A stretch of DNA of 64,000 nt, from assembly GCA_903813345.2 (NCBI GenBank), contig CAIIXF020000007.1:14056714-14120713 (forward strand). Direction: 5' to 3'. The position numbers and the translations under genes were made by a program. The notes under the pieces were generated by a model. The model saw only the letters and a list, made by a program, of their open reading frames with translations, was not told the DNA's origin and searched no databases. Below, in pieces: positions 13,701 through 28,700 of the stretch. Position 1 is the first letter of the stretch. Each line of letters begins with the position of its first letter. The DNA comes from Owenia fusiformis. Taxonomy: Eukaryota; Annelida; Polychaeta; Sabellida; Oweniidae.

Positions 13701-16700
13701 TTTGGTCCTGATTATGCATGGTTACCTCACAACCTTGCTATAAAAACAGGGGACATAGTAGAATGGCGATGGCATGCCCCTTCATGGGTGTCCAACATTG
13801 GATTCTCCGTACAACAGACTCCTAACATAACAGCAAAAGAGTATGATGGAACTGGCTTCACAAGTGGTCCCAACACAACACCCAACGGTAAAGATAAATT
13901 TCAGAAGCCTTGGCTATTTACTGGAGAGTACATAATCTCATAAAGTAGAGTTTTAATACTTACCATTCTGTAATGGTCTAAATATTATGACAGAACCTCT
14001 TAAGATCCTGTTTACTACATCTTAACGTCCCATATCTCACAAATGCAGTACAGTATTTTAATTTCAGGCTCATTTCGGCATAGGTTTAATAGTGAAGGAG
14101 TCTATAACTACTGGAGTAATTACATTGACCCAGAGGAAGAAAACTTCATAAGAGGTGTGATCACGGTCACTGAAAGACAAAGCCATCTAGAAACTATCAG
14201 GTTGACCGTTAACAACTTTGAGGCTATCTACACACCTGGGGGAGGTATGTAAGGTCGTATTTACCAGTATATGTAAGTTGTGCAATGACTGGAAAATTAT
14301 AGACCATTACGAAGAACTAGCTATAAGAAAAACAAGACATCAATATCCAAAACACTAAAGCAGAAGGAAACCATGCCTCGCAACCTCTTCCACCTACCAT
14401 TCAGGAATCGGTATCACAATCTAAAACTTCATAAAAATAGGGCACTTTGTCTAAATAGAGAAGCTAGGACTTAAAATAAACTGACGGCTAAACAATGAAA
14501 CCAATGCTTTTAACTTATATTTCAGCACCTCCTGCCCCTGGGTCATGTCTGCCTGTTACAGCATCAGTTAGTGGTTGTACTGAGGAAGATGTTGTAAGCA
14601 CTAACTCTGACCTGTTTGAATTCACGTTCTCTCAATGTAGCACCCCAAGTATTAGCTCAATATCTCCAAACAGTGGCACAAGTGAAACTGATATCACCAT
14701 CACTGGAGAAGGATTTGGACCAGAGATCTGTCAGAATGAGGTCAAAATAGGAGCCCAGGACTGTGTAGTCAGTTCTAGTTCAGAGACTGAAATTATGTGT
14801 AGACTTGATCCAAATGGAGTGCACGAGGTGGGAACATCGTATCCAGTAACAGTACGTGTAAATAACAGAGGAACAGCAAAAAATTATATTGTCATTGATG
14901 AAAATCGAAGTTATACTCTTCTTCCCATGGTGTCTAATGTTACCCCTTATACAGGCTCACTCTCAGGTGGTACGACGCTTACAATATCTGGTTCTGGTTT
15001 TACACAAGGCCACACGGGAGGCCTTACTGTTAATATTAATGGAGTAACCTGTAAAGTTGAAAGTGTTTCATACACGCAGGTTGAATGCACAACCATTAGC
15101 TCTGGTGCCACAACTGGACATGATGTGGTCGTTAACGTCGGACCGTATGCATCAAAATGCGAAGGTGTATGCGTTTTCTCATACAGTGAAGCAGCAACTC
15201 CAACTTTTATTGACGTCACACCTTTAGCAACGAGTATCAGCTCAACTGATATCACGATCACAGGGAGCAAATTTGGTACTGATAGTGTTGATGTCACAGT
15301 CAAAATTGGTACTCAAGACTGCTCTGTCACATCAGTCACTGATACCTCCATAGCGTGTACCATCGGTTATATAACTGTTGGTCCTCAGCAGGTCAACGTC
15401 ATCATCAAAGATAAGGGCCAAGCTTGGTATTCAGATCCAGTTTATATAAATAGTGAAGCCGTGGTTGACACCGTAAGCCCATCTGAAGGTAGCATCAATG
15501 GAGGAACAGTATTGAATATTTTGGGTAATGGCTTTGATGCTGAATCTACAAAAGTTACACTTGATGGAGTTGAGTGTACACTACAGACCGTCACTCTTTC
15601 ACAGGTAACTTACTCACGTACATATTCGTATGGAATGAGAAATAACATGGTCAAGTAAGAATAATATTATAAGTCTTTGTCATACCTTGTGGGTCTTGTA
15701 TGTTGTATGAGTATAACCCCTTTTAGATATCGTTTATATAATGATCTGCCCACATTATTATTTAATTAAGATGACATAGGACTTTAATGATAAGCGGTCA
15801 ATATCCCTACTTCAGATATAACGATCTGCTAAGAACCATCACATTGACAACTGATCTGCTTTTCCTTTTCAGATCACGTGTACAACAGGACCACATGTAG
15901 ACGGAGCTGTTAAGGTTGCTGTCAAGTCTAACGATATAGACTACCCTGAGATTGATTTCACCTACTCTACTGGAATTACTCCAGTGGTAACCAGCATTGA
16001 CCCAGTCACTGGGACCACGGGAGATCAGGTTACGATTACTGGGAATGGATTTTCAAATATAGCAAATGATGTTACCATACAATTAGGTAGGTGTTTGTGT
16101 GACATTGTCGTGTTTGACTGAAACCATATGCATTAATTTGCAGCAATTTTATTTGAATCAAAATTGTTCACAAATGTACTTACTTATATAATAGCATGCC
16201 GTATGTTGTATTTTATTCGAAGCATAATTTATACAATACATGTATATTCTTCTCTCAATCACTCTAGGTGGATCCCCATGTACTATTGTATCAGTCACCG
16301 TAAACGCATTGGTGTGTGACCTTGGGTTTAGTTCTGCTGGAGAGAAAGCTTTGTCAGTTCTCGTAGATGGTGTCGGATACGCTACTTCTGACATTACATT
16401 TATTTATACCCTGAGGTAAGTAAAAACGTTAAATTGTCATGATACCTGTACTTTCATCAATTGAGGCTAAAATTTCAAAGTTTGAACATATTTCATGAAG
16501 CTCTTTAACACTACTTTACACAGCTTTTTGTTTCATGTACAACTGATTTGACATTCATACATAATTTTAAATGACTCTGGTACTCCGGATCCTATGTCTT
16601 TAACTTTGTTAGACAACCTGTATAATCTGTACATCCTGTACATAAGCTCAGATAGGACGAGACGAGTAAAATACTAAGAACAAGTATATATGCAGCTCGT

Positions 16701-19700
16701 GTATTCACTAAATGTGTTAGAAAGCAAATCTATTTCTATTTAAGCTTAACAAGTGTGTCACCCTCTAGTGGAAGCTTTGGTGGTGGACAAATTCTGACCC
16801 TCACCGGGACTGGCTTTGATCCAAATAATGTAGAAGTGATGATATGTGACCTGGCTTGTGCAGTTGATGTTTCGTCGAGTACTACAACAAGCTTACTGAT
16901 AGAAACACCCACAAACAATGGTATATTACAATCTCATTGTGAAATGAAAGAATAATTCATTGTTGCATATCTGTGACCGTGACATATCATATACATGATC
17001 TTTCTATTTTTAATAGGGTCTGGTACTCAGGCTTGTGATATTGTGGTATCGTCGGGAACAAGTTCTGCCACACAAAGTGATGGTTACACCTACTCAGACA
17101 CTCTGACACCTGCTGTCACCGCCGTTTCTCCTGCACGTGGGGGGACTGGAGGAGGAGTGCTAATTGATATCATAGGCACAGGATTTGGGTAAGAAAGATT
17201 GCCAATTAATATTGCCAAGATCACAATTGTCTTTGAAACTGACTGATGATTAGCCTTTATCTTTTACCACAATACAAGTTGAAAAATAAGATTGTAGTTT
17301 GACAAATCTGGAAACTGGTTTTTGCATTTGTATATATTATTATATTTGTAGAACGACAGTAGGAGATATCTCAGTTACTATTGCTGGCTCAGCATGCACT
17401 GTGTCTACAGTGACAGATAATCTTGTCCAGTGTACTACCAGTGAACATTCCCCAGCTGTGAAGGCAAAGGTCCGTGTTGTGGTTGGAACTAATGGAATAG
17501 CAACTCAGGTAAATATCGTTTGCAATAACATCATAAGACGAATTATTATTTTATAATAATGATTCCAACGAGCGATGTAGATTTTTTCCTGGTCTGTGCT
17601 TATTTATACTGCTTCTGGAAATCATTAATCCATTTCATTTACAAGTATATGGTCTTACTAAATAATGGCTTTAGTTTGCAAATGAAACAATTGTGCTTGA
17701 AGTCTGACATCGAAATAATGTGGATGGTGCTTGAGTCTGAAACCACAATAATATGGATGGTGTTGAAGCAGCTATAATATGGATGGGGCTAGAATTTGTT
17801 TGATTCCATAATGTAATGGAATTGACTATCGCATAAGAGAGAAGTGTGTTACTGAATGAGAATGCAATGAACATATGACTTTAAACCCTGGTAATGGAAC
17901 AAAACCAACTAAATGACCAATTTACCAAGTCATGGTATGATTATAAAGGAGCCAAATATCTAGTTATTATAGGCAAAGAGGTGCAGATAAGCCTACTGTT
18001 TTGTACACAAAATAAACCAATAAGATTGTACTGTTTTTATCTTAGGACGGGGCAGACTTCTGGTATATTGATGTTTATTCCTCTAACTTCACATGGGGTG
18101 GGTTACCTCCACCAGTTGCAGGGGATTTTGTGGTGGTGCCAAAGGAACAGGTTCTGTTGGTAGATATTGATACACCAATCTTAGCCTTCCTTCTTATTCA
18201 AGGTAAATGCACATGTTTGTGTTAGTTTACTTATATGATTCGTATACTAAAGCATGGGCTTTCAACTATCTAATTGAAAGCCCATGACTAAAGTAAAACA
18301 AAACTATTTTTGAACAGTATATTAAATAACGAAATTCAGAACGACCATGTTATGATTAAATTACGATTCTAATTTTTCTTAAAAGGTGGACATGTAATGT
18401 TTGACGACGAGCGAGATATTCACCTTCAAGCAGAAAATATCCTTATAACCGATGGTGGGAGGTTTTCGGTAAGTTATGTTGCTCTTCATGTAAAAACTCA
18501 TTTATTAAACATGTACTAGGCGTGTTTACCGATGTTGTTTTAAATGAATAGTATTAAGTGTCATTTAACTACGTGAAATGAGTTGTACTAGTAATAGGAT
18601 CGATAAGCTACGCATTTTAAGGTCTCTGGGTAGCTATCAGTAATTTACACCAACAGGAAATAAAAAAAAAATGTGGATTTTAGAATTTTTTGAAGTAAGA
18701 TAACGGAGTTCTGTTTTAATCTTCAGTCAGTTGTACTACTCCATACACCATTAAACCATTAACACAGTCAGGATAACTATTTCCATCACTTGTTGACTTC
18801 AGGGACCAAATTACAACTAATACTACAAAGGAAAGAACTAATCCCTACAGGACCATGATTACCAGCGTTCATATACAAGTTTTTAACTGAATGGTATGTT
18901 CCAACGCCCTGTTCTATTCATGCTTCTTATTTTATCAGATTGGGACTGAGAGCGCCCCCTATCAACATGATGCCGTTATAACATTGCATGGTCACTTACG
19001 GTCGCCTGAGTTACCCATTTATGGAGCCAAGACAATTGGTGTCAGGAATGGAACGTTGGAATTTTATGGTAATGTTCAATTTAACAAATTTATAATAAGG
19101 TTCAATTTTTTTGGGCGTTGTCGGGCATATCTTCCATAAAAGGTAGGACAACTGTCTCACAGATATTCATGGAAGTAGTTCCATCTCCACCAGTAAACTT
19201 TTAATCTAGTTGAAAAATATTATCCATTTTGCTTTTTGCCTCGCTTCTATATCTTCTATCGCTTCTTCCAAACTTCATCGATCATCGAAATTATTTAAAA
19301 TACGTATTTGATTCACACAGTAGCACACACACGCATCTCGCTTCCCTTGCCCGTTCGTAAAATGCTTTATTTTGGCTGCAGTAGTGTTTTAAGGAAATCA
19401 TTTTGATTCCTGCAGGTCGACCTAAGGTGAATACCTGGACCCATCTAGCTTCTACTGGGGCAGCCGGTAGCACAACGATCACAGTACAAGACAACATCCA
19501 AGACTGGGACATTGGAGATGAAATTGTCATAGCAACCACAGGCAATCGAAATTCCCAAAAGGAGACTGAGAAAAAAGTCATTGTTTCTATATCTGGGAAC
19601 ACCATTACTTTAGATTCGCCACTTGAGTATGAACATTTGGGAGTAACCGAAACATTTGAGGATGGTACCACTCAGCTAGATCTCCGTGCCGAGGTTGGTT

Positions 19701-22700
19701 TACTGACACGTAATGTTAAAGTGAAAGGATCGAAACATATGGATTGGAGCAAACCAATACCCGCTTGCAAGGATGGCTTTAATTTAGGTAAGTTTCCCAC
19801 GCTTCACATTCCAACTTAGACGTGTCCTATTCTAATGTTGATAGAGCAAAGAAACCCTAAATATGGCATCGAAAATATTGTTTGATATAAAGGGTTGTGT
19901 CGAGATATGGACCCTCCCCTGTAGTCATATATACCACGAATCAAAAAAAGCTAAAACTATGCTTTGTTTTTTCTTTGTTTTTGGTATATTGCTCGTAAAT
20001 ATGCAATGATGATATTTACAATGATACATTGTCTGATTATGTCTGCATGGAGACGTCTGTATAAACGACTTCAATTTACTATAGGGTTCATATTTGCATC
20101 TCCCCGTGTTTCCACAAGCTCATTTGCTTTTTATATATAATGTATGATTCTAAATAGAATTGTGATTTGTATTATTGTAGGCGAATTTGCTACACAGACC
20201 TGCTTTCAGGGGCGATTTGGGGAAGAGATGGGAAGCGACGAATTTGGAGCTCAAATAATGATACATGCACCAGCCAAGGATTTGAATATTGCCCACGCTC
20301 ATCTCTCTTATGTAGAAATAACCCATGCTGGACAAGCCTTCAGATTAGGCCGATACCCTGTCCATTTTCACTTGAACGGGGAGCAAAGCGGATCGTATGT
20401 GAAAGGGTGCGCCATACACGAGACATTTAACAGAGCAATAAATATCCACGGCACAAACAATGTACATCTAGAGAAGAATGTCATTTATAACATAAAGGGT
20501 GGGGCTGTATTCCTAGAAGATGGTATAGAGACTGGAAACTTAATTGAGAACAATTTAGTTGTATTTTGTAGACAGAGTACGAGTTTACTCAATGATGACA
20601 ACACTCCAGCTGCATTTTGGGTCACAAACCCTAACAATACATACATAGGTAATACTGCTGCTGGTGGCACACACGTTGGATTTTGGTACAGAATGCACAA
20701 ACACCCTGATGGTCCCTCCTACGATGAATCAGTATGTCCCCAGCATGCCCCTCTGGGTATATTCCGAGGCAATAAGGCTCATTCCGTGGGGTGGAATGGA
20801 CTTTGGATATTCCAAGAATATTACCCTACAGTTGACGGAGCATGTGATTCTACACAATCGCAAGCTGCAATATTCCGCGATTTCACTGCGTGGAATTGTA
20901 AAAAGGGGGCAGAAGCAGCGAGTGTTGGTGCAGTGCAATTTGATAATTTCTTAATGGTTAACCATTTAGAATCAGGAATTGAATACAAATTATTAAACAA
21001 AAATCCTATAAATTCACAGAACGGAGCTCGTGTGACAAACAGCGTTATAATTGGATCTTCATCCTTCTATGCACTTGGTAAAACCTGCTCAGATAGGGGA
21101 ATTACTTTACCATTCAGTAAAGGCTTTGTGGTTGAAAATGCAAAGTTTATAAACTTTGAAGCTGAATGTTCGGCATTGGATGTAACAAAAGTCGCTGGTG
21201 TGTGCTCGTTTGGATGTGGGGGCTATGAGTATTTGACATCAGGCCTAACCTTCCATAATACTCCAAATAAGAACAAGGTGAATTTTGAGTGGGAGCATGT
21301 TGCAGTCATACATGACCTCGATGGAAGCTTGACTGGTCAACAACCGGGTAGTCGGTTGACAACAACAACGGGTCTCCTACCACGTGATCAATGCCTAACA
21401 ACTGATATAGGTCTCGGAGTTGGAGCGAGTGTGTGTAACCCAGCCACTAAATTCATACGCTTTGCTTTCAATCGACCCTCTCCGATATCTTTAGAAGCTA
21501 AGGATGTAAAAATCACAAATGAGTATGGCTCTACGACAATACCTTATCTTAAGAAAAGACTGACGCATAAGTTTGGATGGATGACGACACTAGCGTCAGG
21601 ATATACTTACAACATCGAGTTCTTAGACGTAACGCAAGTCACCAATATAAGTTATGCCGGAAGATTTTCTGGACTTGAAGTATGTATTATTTTAATATCT
21701 TAAATTTCCATAAAATATTGTATTCAAACTATTCTGAGATAAAAGAAAACTGACTAATTTTGTTACTTCTCTAAAAGACGCTCGCAACTTGCATAAAAAG
21801 TATAATTGCGTAAAGTTTCATAAGAAAACGAACAAAGGTCTTCTCAATCATTGTTGAAAAAGTTCGACATATCATGAAAACTGATTTTTGAGAGTAAATT
21901 GTTTTGATAAGAGCACGATGATTCTTTCATATAAGTGGTTGTTTAGTCAATTATAAAGAAACTCGTGTTTCAATTTTAGAATGATGAGTATGTTATTATC
22001 CGCCATCACTTCACTCAGGCCCCTCAGACGTTCAAAGTCGGTCCTTCACGGACACTTACAGAGGGAACACCTGACGAACTAACCTATGAGGACAATGTGG
22101 TGTATGATCATCACTTCAATGCCACTAACAATGATTTTACCTATCTTGGTAAGCGTCTTTGTTTCTGCAGATTGTTCTAATATTGTTTATGATACTCATG
22201 TGTTAGTGCCTTCTTTCGTTTTGAAAAGTTATACTTTTTAGATATACTTGTTAAATGTACGTCTCACAGTTGAGATCGTTATTACAAACTATGGACATGA
22301 CCCAAACTTCATCTATTTTTTAACTATGGATTCACATTCTGTTGGCAGTATCTGGTAAGACGGACTCACCGGGGCCTGAGAATTACGGCAGTGATTATGA
22401 TGTTAGCCTGAAGGTATCCAGATGCCAGACTTCGTCATGTGTTGGTACACTGGTTGCTAACAATGACCCTCCAGCTACTGAACGACCAGAGGTATTCCAA
22501 CTGTGGTCAGATGTGGCCTATTGGGCAGATGCATCGGACAGTTCTACACCAGAGTTACCCAGCGATGACACTGATGTAGTGGTTAAACCAGGTAAGACTA
22601 CTGACAAAGAATTGTTTGCTTTTGGGTATGTGCTTGTTTTTTACAGATACATCGTGGCAGACTGGCTGAACCCCCCTAATACGTTTAAACACATTGTTGT

Positions 22701-25700
22701 CTTCAACAATTTCACTTAGGAACGGAGAGATCCAAAGTTCCTTTTGTTGCTTATACAAGCGCCGATCCAGAAGTCCAGAGGTTGCAATAGTAACCTCAAT
22801 AACGGTATAGCGGGACAGGGTAATATTTGCGAAGTTAAAATTAGTTTTCTTTCGAATAAATGATCAAAATCCCTTTTCAAGGTTGCTTATTTCTACAAAT
22901 GACTATTTTAATAGTAATTACTGCTGTTTATGTCCTATTCTCATAACTGAACTGTGAAAGCATATTGTATATCTTGTATTATACAGAAAACATGAACGCC
23001 TCGTGGTCCTTTGGAGAAGGCATGAAACAATAAGCTTTCAGTTCACCTACGTTAAGCAATGCGTAAAAAGTGACCGAACCATAGATTCAAACATGTTTGA
23101 GGAGGACAACACATCATGTCACAAATCTAGCATGGTCTACAATATTATCAGTAACAAAATAAATATGGAAGTATTAGGACAGAAGGTATTAGGACATTCT
23201 CCATATTCCCCAGATAATACTCCCCTCTGTTGTATATTTGGACGTTAGACCAGCCCTAAAGAGGGATCCGAGTGTCTCATATTTAAGAACACTTGCTGAA
23301 ATCAAGAATGCTGCCGACACTTCATCCTCCGAACGCAGGGTTCAAGACATCAATAGTGGGTGGATAGATACCAAACTGTATTAATGCAGTGTTTTAATGC
23401 AGAAGGATATTATTTTGAGTATCTTCATTGAACTTCATCTCAAATAGGATTTAGTTTTTCAGATTTTCAATACAAGTTATGACATCAATATGAGCTCAAG
23501 TCCTGGACCAAGTGCCTCTACGTATACCATGGGGTAGTAAAAGTGTGATTGTAGAATTTTCTGTCAATTAATCATTCTGAAAAGTCTCTGCTGTGTAGGC
23601 CTATAAAATATGTAACTTGTGTAAAATTCTCAGGGGATTTCCTTTACATACGAAAAGATACAGCATTTTTATCAGAACTTAATATGGAACTTCTACACTG
23701 TATTTATTACACACTGTAGTTATTACTTATCATGTTCTAGATTTATTTGAGGTACAGTACTTTCATTAACATAGCTTTGTGTCCTTCAAAGATCAGTGAC
23801 AGGTATATTAACTATACTTGCTATTGTAATCAATACATTTCGACGTGCTTTTGACCGTGTTTTCTTGGTATTATGTTCTTAGACACATGGCTTGTGGCAG
23901 ATGTGCCTCTTCCAAAGATCAACAAACTTTATATCTATGGAACCCTTGAATTGGATCCAAGTCTTGATTTTGATATCCATGCTGATCTCATATTCATAAC
24001 TGGAAGACTCATCGTTGGATGGCCTGATGAACCGTTCCCTAGGTTGTGTACTATAACGTTACATGGTAATCATAACACAGAAAACTTCTACCAGGGAGCG
24101 CAGTGGTACAATGGGCCAAATATAGGCAGTAAAGCTATAGGTAAGTACCTGTACTGTATATATTCAAGACATTTTTGATTCGTTTATTTTAACATCGTCA
24201 TTGTATTTCATTCATGTCGAGCCTAATGTGATGCTATGATGTTTTAGGCGTATTTGGAGGTCTTGACTTACATGGCTTGACACAAGAAACATCTTGGACT
24301 ACCTTAGCAGACACAGGTAGACAGGGGGATAACACAATTACTCTTGCAACAGCAGTTGATTGGGCAGTCCAAAATGACATTGTCATTGCATCAACAGGTA
24401 TTGTCTGAATGTTCGTGTAGTGCCACTTCCATATATAAGCAAAAACTTCCAAAATGTCCACATATCTACAAAAAGACATGAAAAATATGATTTAGGCATA
24501 AATGAGAAATGTCCAAAAAACGCCAACCAATCAACGCTTGTCCACGGCAAATGTTTAAATCATCCTGCTACTAGAACAATACACGTTATGTTTTGTAGGA
24601 TACAATGCATGGGAGACTGAAACATTCAGAATAGTTGGGATATCGGATGATGGACTGACGTTAACATTGAATGATACGCTCACGTATACACACAGAGGTA
24701 AAAATGATAAAAACCTATCGATATAAATGATATTTGTAAGCTGCTACCTTGTCAAAAATCCAAGAATAATGGAATGATAAAGATGTGTCGAATGATTCTT
24801 TTTTTGATTGATTTATCTTTTGGCACAAGTGTTCAAGGGCAAATAAGAATTTAAAAAGCATTCAGAATACCTTCAGTAGCAATGTATACAACTTGATTTG
24901 CTGTGCGTGTAGGAGTTGCAGAAACGTATGGCTCATATGAAGTCACCATGGCAGCAGAGGTTGGACTATTGAATCGTAATATCAAGATTATTGGAGCAGA
25001 GTATGAAAATATAGAAGATGAATCGTTTGGGGCTAGAGTGCTCGTTGGTACATTTAACAAGGAGTCGCAGGCATTTACTGGTACGTACGTGTGCATATAT
25101 CAAGTAAAAATCATGATATTTAAAAAAGGATGTTAGCCCAGTGATTTGTGATTTTAATGCACGAGTTATTGTGTATACGTGCATTCAGCCGAGACAGTGA
25201 GGTTGAGTGATGAGGACTGTACTCAAATTACAAAATACTTATGGTCCCTACCATCGTCTGGACAGTGTTTTATTTTGCATATGGTTTAAGGATAATCATT
25301 CTAATGAACCCTTATCAAATAGGCCTATGTTTTATAGATTACAGTTAAAATGCCTTTGTATACTAGACTCACTATTGCTTCAGGTTATGCCAGACTTAAC
25401 AATGTTGAATTCATCCGCACTGGTCAGGAAGGTTGGACAGAGGCTTATGATCCACGGTTCTCTCTTGCCTTTTTGAACACTGGTGAAGTATCACCCAATA
25501 GGCCAAGTTTTGTGAACAGTTGCACTTTCCACCATGGCTTTTCTTCGGCTATTGGTGTTTTTGGAACTGACGGACTGGTGGTGAGTGATAATGTAATCTA
25601 CCACACAGTCGGGGCAGGTAAGGAACGGTTTAAATTAATTACTTATATTTAGATTTTTCACGATGTTCATTTAATATGATGAAATTCTTCGCAAATACAT

Positions 25701-28700
25701 GTCCATACACATAAAATAATATAGCATGAAATAATATTAATAACTGATTATAAAAATATTACCCTTTAGTAGTTGACTGTCTGCAATGCACTTTCTAGAA
25801 TTTGAAGTTGCAAACATATTGAATTAAAACTTATGAAATTAGTATTTTACATTTAAAAGGCATGAAAATAGGAGATAGTTTTGGTAATGAACTGCGCGGA
25901 AACTTCTTGGCCTTACTCATATGGCCAGGGTCATATCAAGAGCGCTACGAACCTTTCAACTTTATTTGGGATGGTAGCATTGAGGTTTTCCAAAGCCAAG
26001 ATGTTATTCTCGAGGGAAACCATGTGACCGGATCAGAAAGAGTTGGATTCCATATCAAAGGAGAAGAATGTACAGGTCTGAGTATTAAACGTCTAGTATC
26101 AACTCAATCCATCCATATTCATTTCACATCTTCAAAACACTTCTGTGCGTATTATGTAATGGGGTATGAGCAAGCAATTATTTTGTCGTTTTAAAGGGGA
26201 CTAAGCAAGTCACATCCAAAACAATTCCTTATTCAAAAGTTATCCATCCTACATACATTTAACCCAAAATTGAAAAAGTGTGACATTCACAAATACACAA
26301 AAAGTATTGCAGTAACGAACATCACCATCCATTGACTTTAAAAGGGGCAATGGATTCGTTGTACAATGTCGTAACATATACTGTACATTCCATTAGCTCA
26401 TATTAATCGTGTGGATCGTCTCCGTTTTTGTGTACTTCCGTCGCTATTCTTCTGTATTTTTATTTGGCGCATTATTATTCTAGGAGGCAATGCATCCTGG
26501 TCGGGTAATGTGGCACATTCGAGTCTCATCGGTGTTTACATGAATGGCGAGCGCCTATCTAAAACTTTGAAGGAATGTGTCAAGGTCTCCGGCTTTTCAT
26601 CTTGGATGAACTACGACTATGGTGTATACATCCAACAAGATGCAGTGGAGGTCAGAATATCTGATTTGCAACTAATTGACAACACTTTGGGTCTCTTTAT
26701 GATGAACGTAAACCCATCGTCACTCTCGCATATCGCTGTTGACAAAAAGTTCCACTTCACAAATTCTCTCATCGTTGGGACAAGTGCTGCATCTGACTGC
26801 GATGTATCTGTTAACTCGGATAATGCAAATATACGATTGAGTAGCTTAGCTAGAACAAGCAATACTCCAACTGGAGGACGCGTGGGACATGTCTGGCCAA
26901 CTTTTGCTTCAGGGCATAACAGAGCCCCTGAAAAAAAATTTAATGGCCTAATTACGTATCCAGCTTTGTATGGAGAGGCTATTATCGACGGTAAGATGAA
27001 TCTTTGTTTGTACTCGTTGGCAGGTTACATATCTTCGCTTTCCTTGTATTTCCTGTGTATGAAATCCTTGCAACGATCTTTGGGATATTGAATTTTAAGG
27101 GATGTTCCCAACGCTGTTTCCAAATAAGTCCTTTACTTTGATATTAGTATTTTTAAGTACATACTTTAATATTATGTCGTCATTATTTAGGTATCACATA
27201 TGCCAATTTTGGAGTGAATAAGTGTGGTACAAGAGATGTTGCCATCATGACTAATGAAAATAATCCAGACGCCATGCATCCCATTACGATTTCCAATACT
27301 GAGCGCATTAATGTGGACGATGACAGCTTAGTGTACATACAAAGGCCATCACTTGAGTATGTTACTAAAGGCCGTTAACGGTCTGGGCTTAATTGTATAT
27401 TTTAGTGGTATTTTTAATATGATGTAATTGTTTTACACACTTAAATAAAATTTTACAATACAATACAATTTTGAGACAAGACGGTGCAGTTACATGTAGT
27501 TTATTAAGAAAAACATGCGAACAATTGATATTAATAAAAATGAATATATTTCATATAGAATAACATACAGATATCATATCATATAGATAGGAATATAACA
27601 AATATATACAAGTTAGCAAGTAGTAAGATTATATTTTTGAGTTTCCATCTCATGAAGTGAAGTGAACAAGGGTTAGCAATTTCACTGAATCAAGGTGAAG
27701 GCCAAAATAATCATTTGTTGTTAAATATAGAATAGCTTTAATTACTGTCGATTATGTGAATAGTAGAATAGAAACAAAAACGCCATGTCTGAAATTTATC
27801 CACTTCTTTCAGTCATATTGATCCAACAAACTGCGTTGACATGGAATGTGATGCAAAGAAAAAGTGCCTTATCAGAGATGTCGATGGAACCTTCCTAGGC
27901 AGTACTAGTGGCACAGTAATACCAAGGTCCGAGTTTGCATGGGACAAGGAACCAGAACGTGGTATTGGAAACTACCGTATCCCAAAGGTTGCGCTGACTG
28001 ACCTACAAGGCTCGAGGTTAGCTGTGGAAGACGTTTTCCCATCCAAAGGTAATGTCCGTCATTTATCATTTCTTTTTGAGTAATATTCCGAATAAGAGAA
28101 CAGCGGTGAATGATATACATCTCCTTTATATAAAGAGAAATAAATATATACATACATACATGTACATAAGGTACACGTACCTCTATCACGTGGTCTTAAA
28201 TTAGTTTGTATTTTTTGTTGTTTGTATTTTAAGGAATCATCAGGGACTCTTCTTGCGTATATAACCCGGTATGGCAGGCCTATGAATGCCACGGCTTGGA
28301 TCATAAGATGATGGTCATAGAGAGCCTTGACCGCGACACTGAACTCCGACGTCTCTCCCCTGTGGCCATTATAGGCGACCGACATATTGATCTCATAAAT
28401 GGACCCGAAGATCATGGCTGGTGCTTTGGCTATACATGTCAGAAAAGGATCTCAACATTCTATTCAATTGTAGCATCTGGTAAGATTTTGTAAAATAATA
28501 TGCACTAATTATTTAACAATAGTTGTATACTTAATTGTATACTAATGTTCCAATGTATAAGAGTATTTAATTTAAAAGGCCCCATCCATGGGATGTATAG
28601 CCATTGATTAACACGAAAACATTGCCAGTAAAAGTAATTTCCTCGTTATTCAAATAACAAATTGTCTATGATATTTTGTGACCATATTAGACATTTATTA

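Noticed and set aside
13888-13943. Extension of exon 18 to a stop at 13943
   Set aside because: The donor at 13887 restores the frame into exon 19 with family-typical sequence; the extension is intronic.
28059-28415. 118-codon minus-strand frame
   Set aside because: Antisense shadow of exon 42 of the fibrocystin-L gene.
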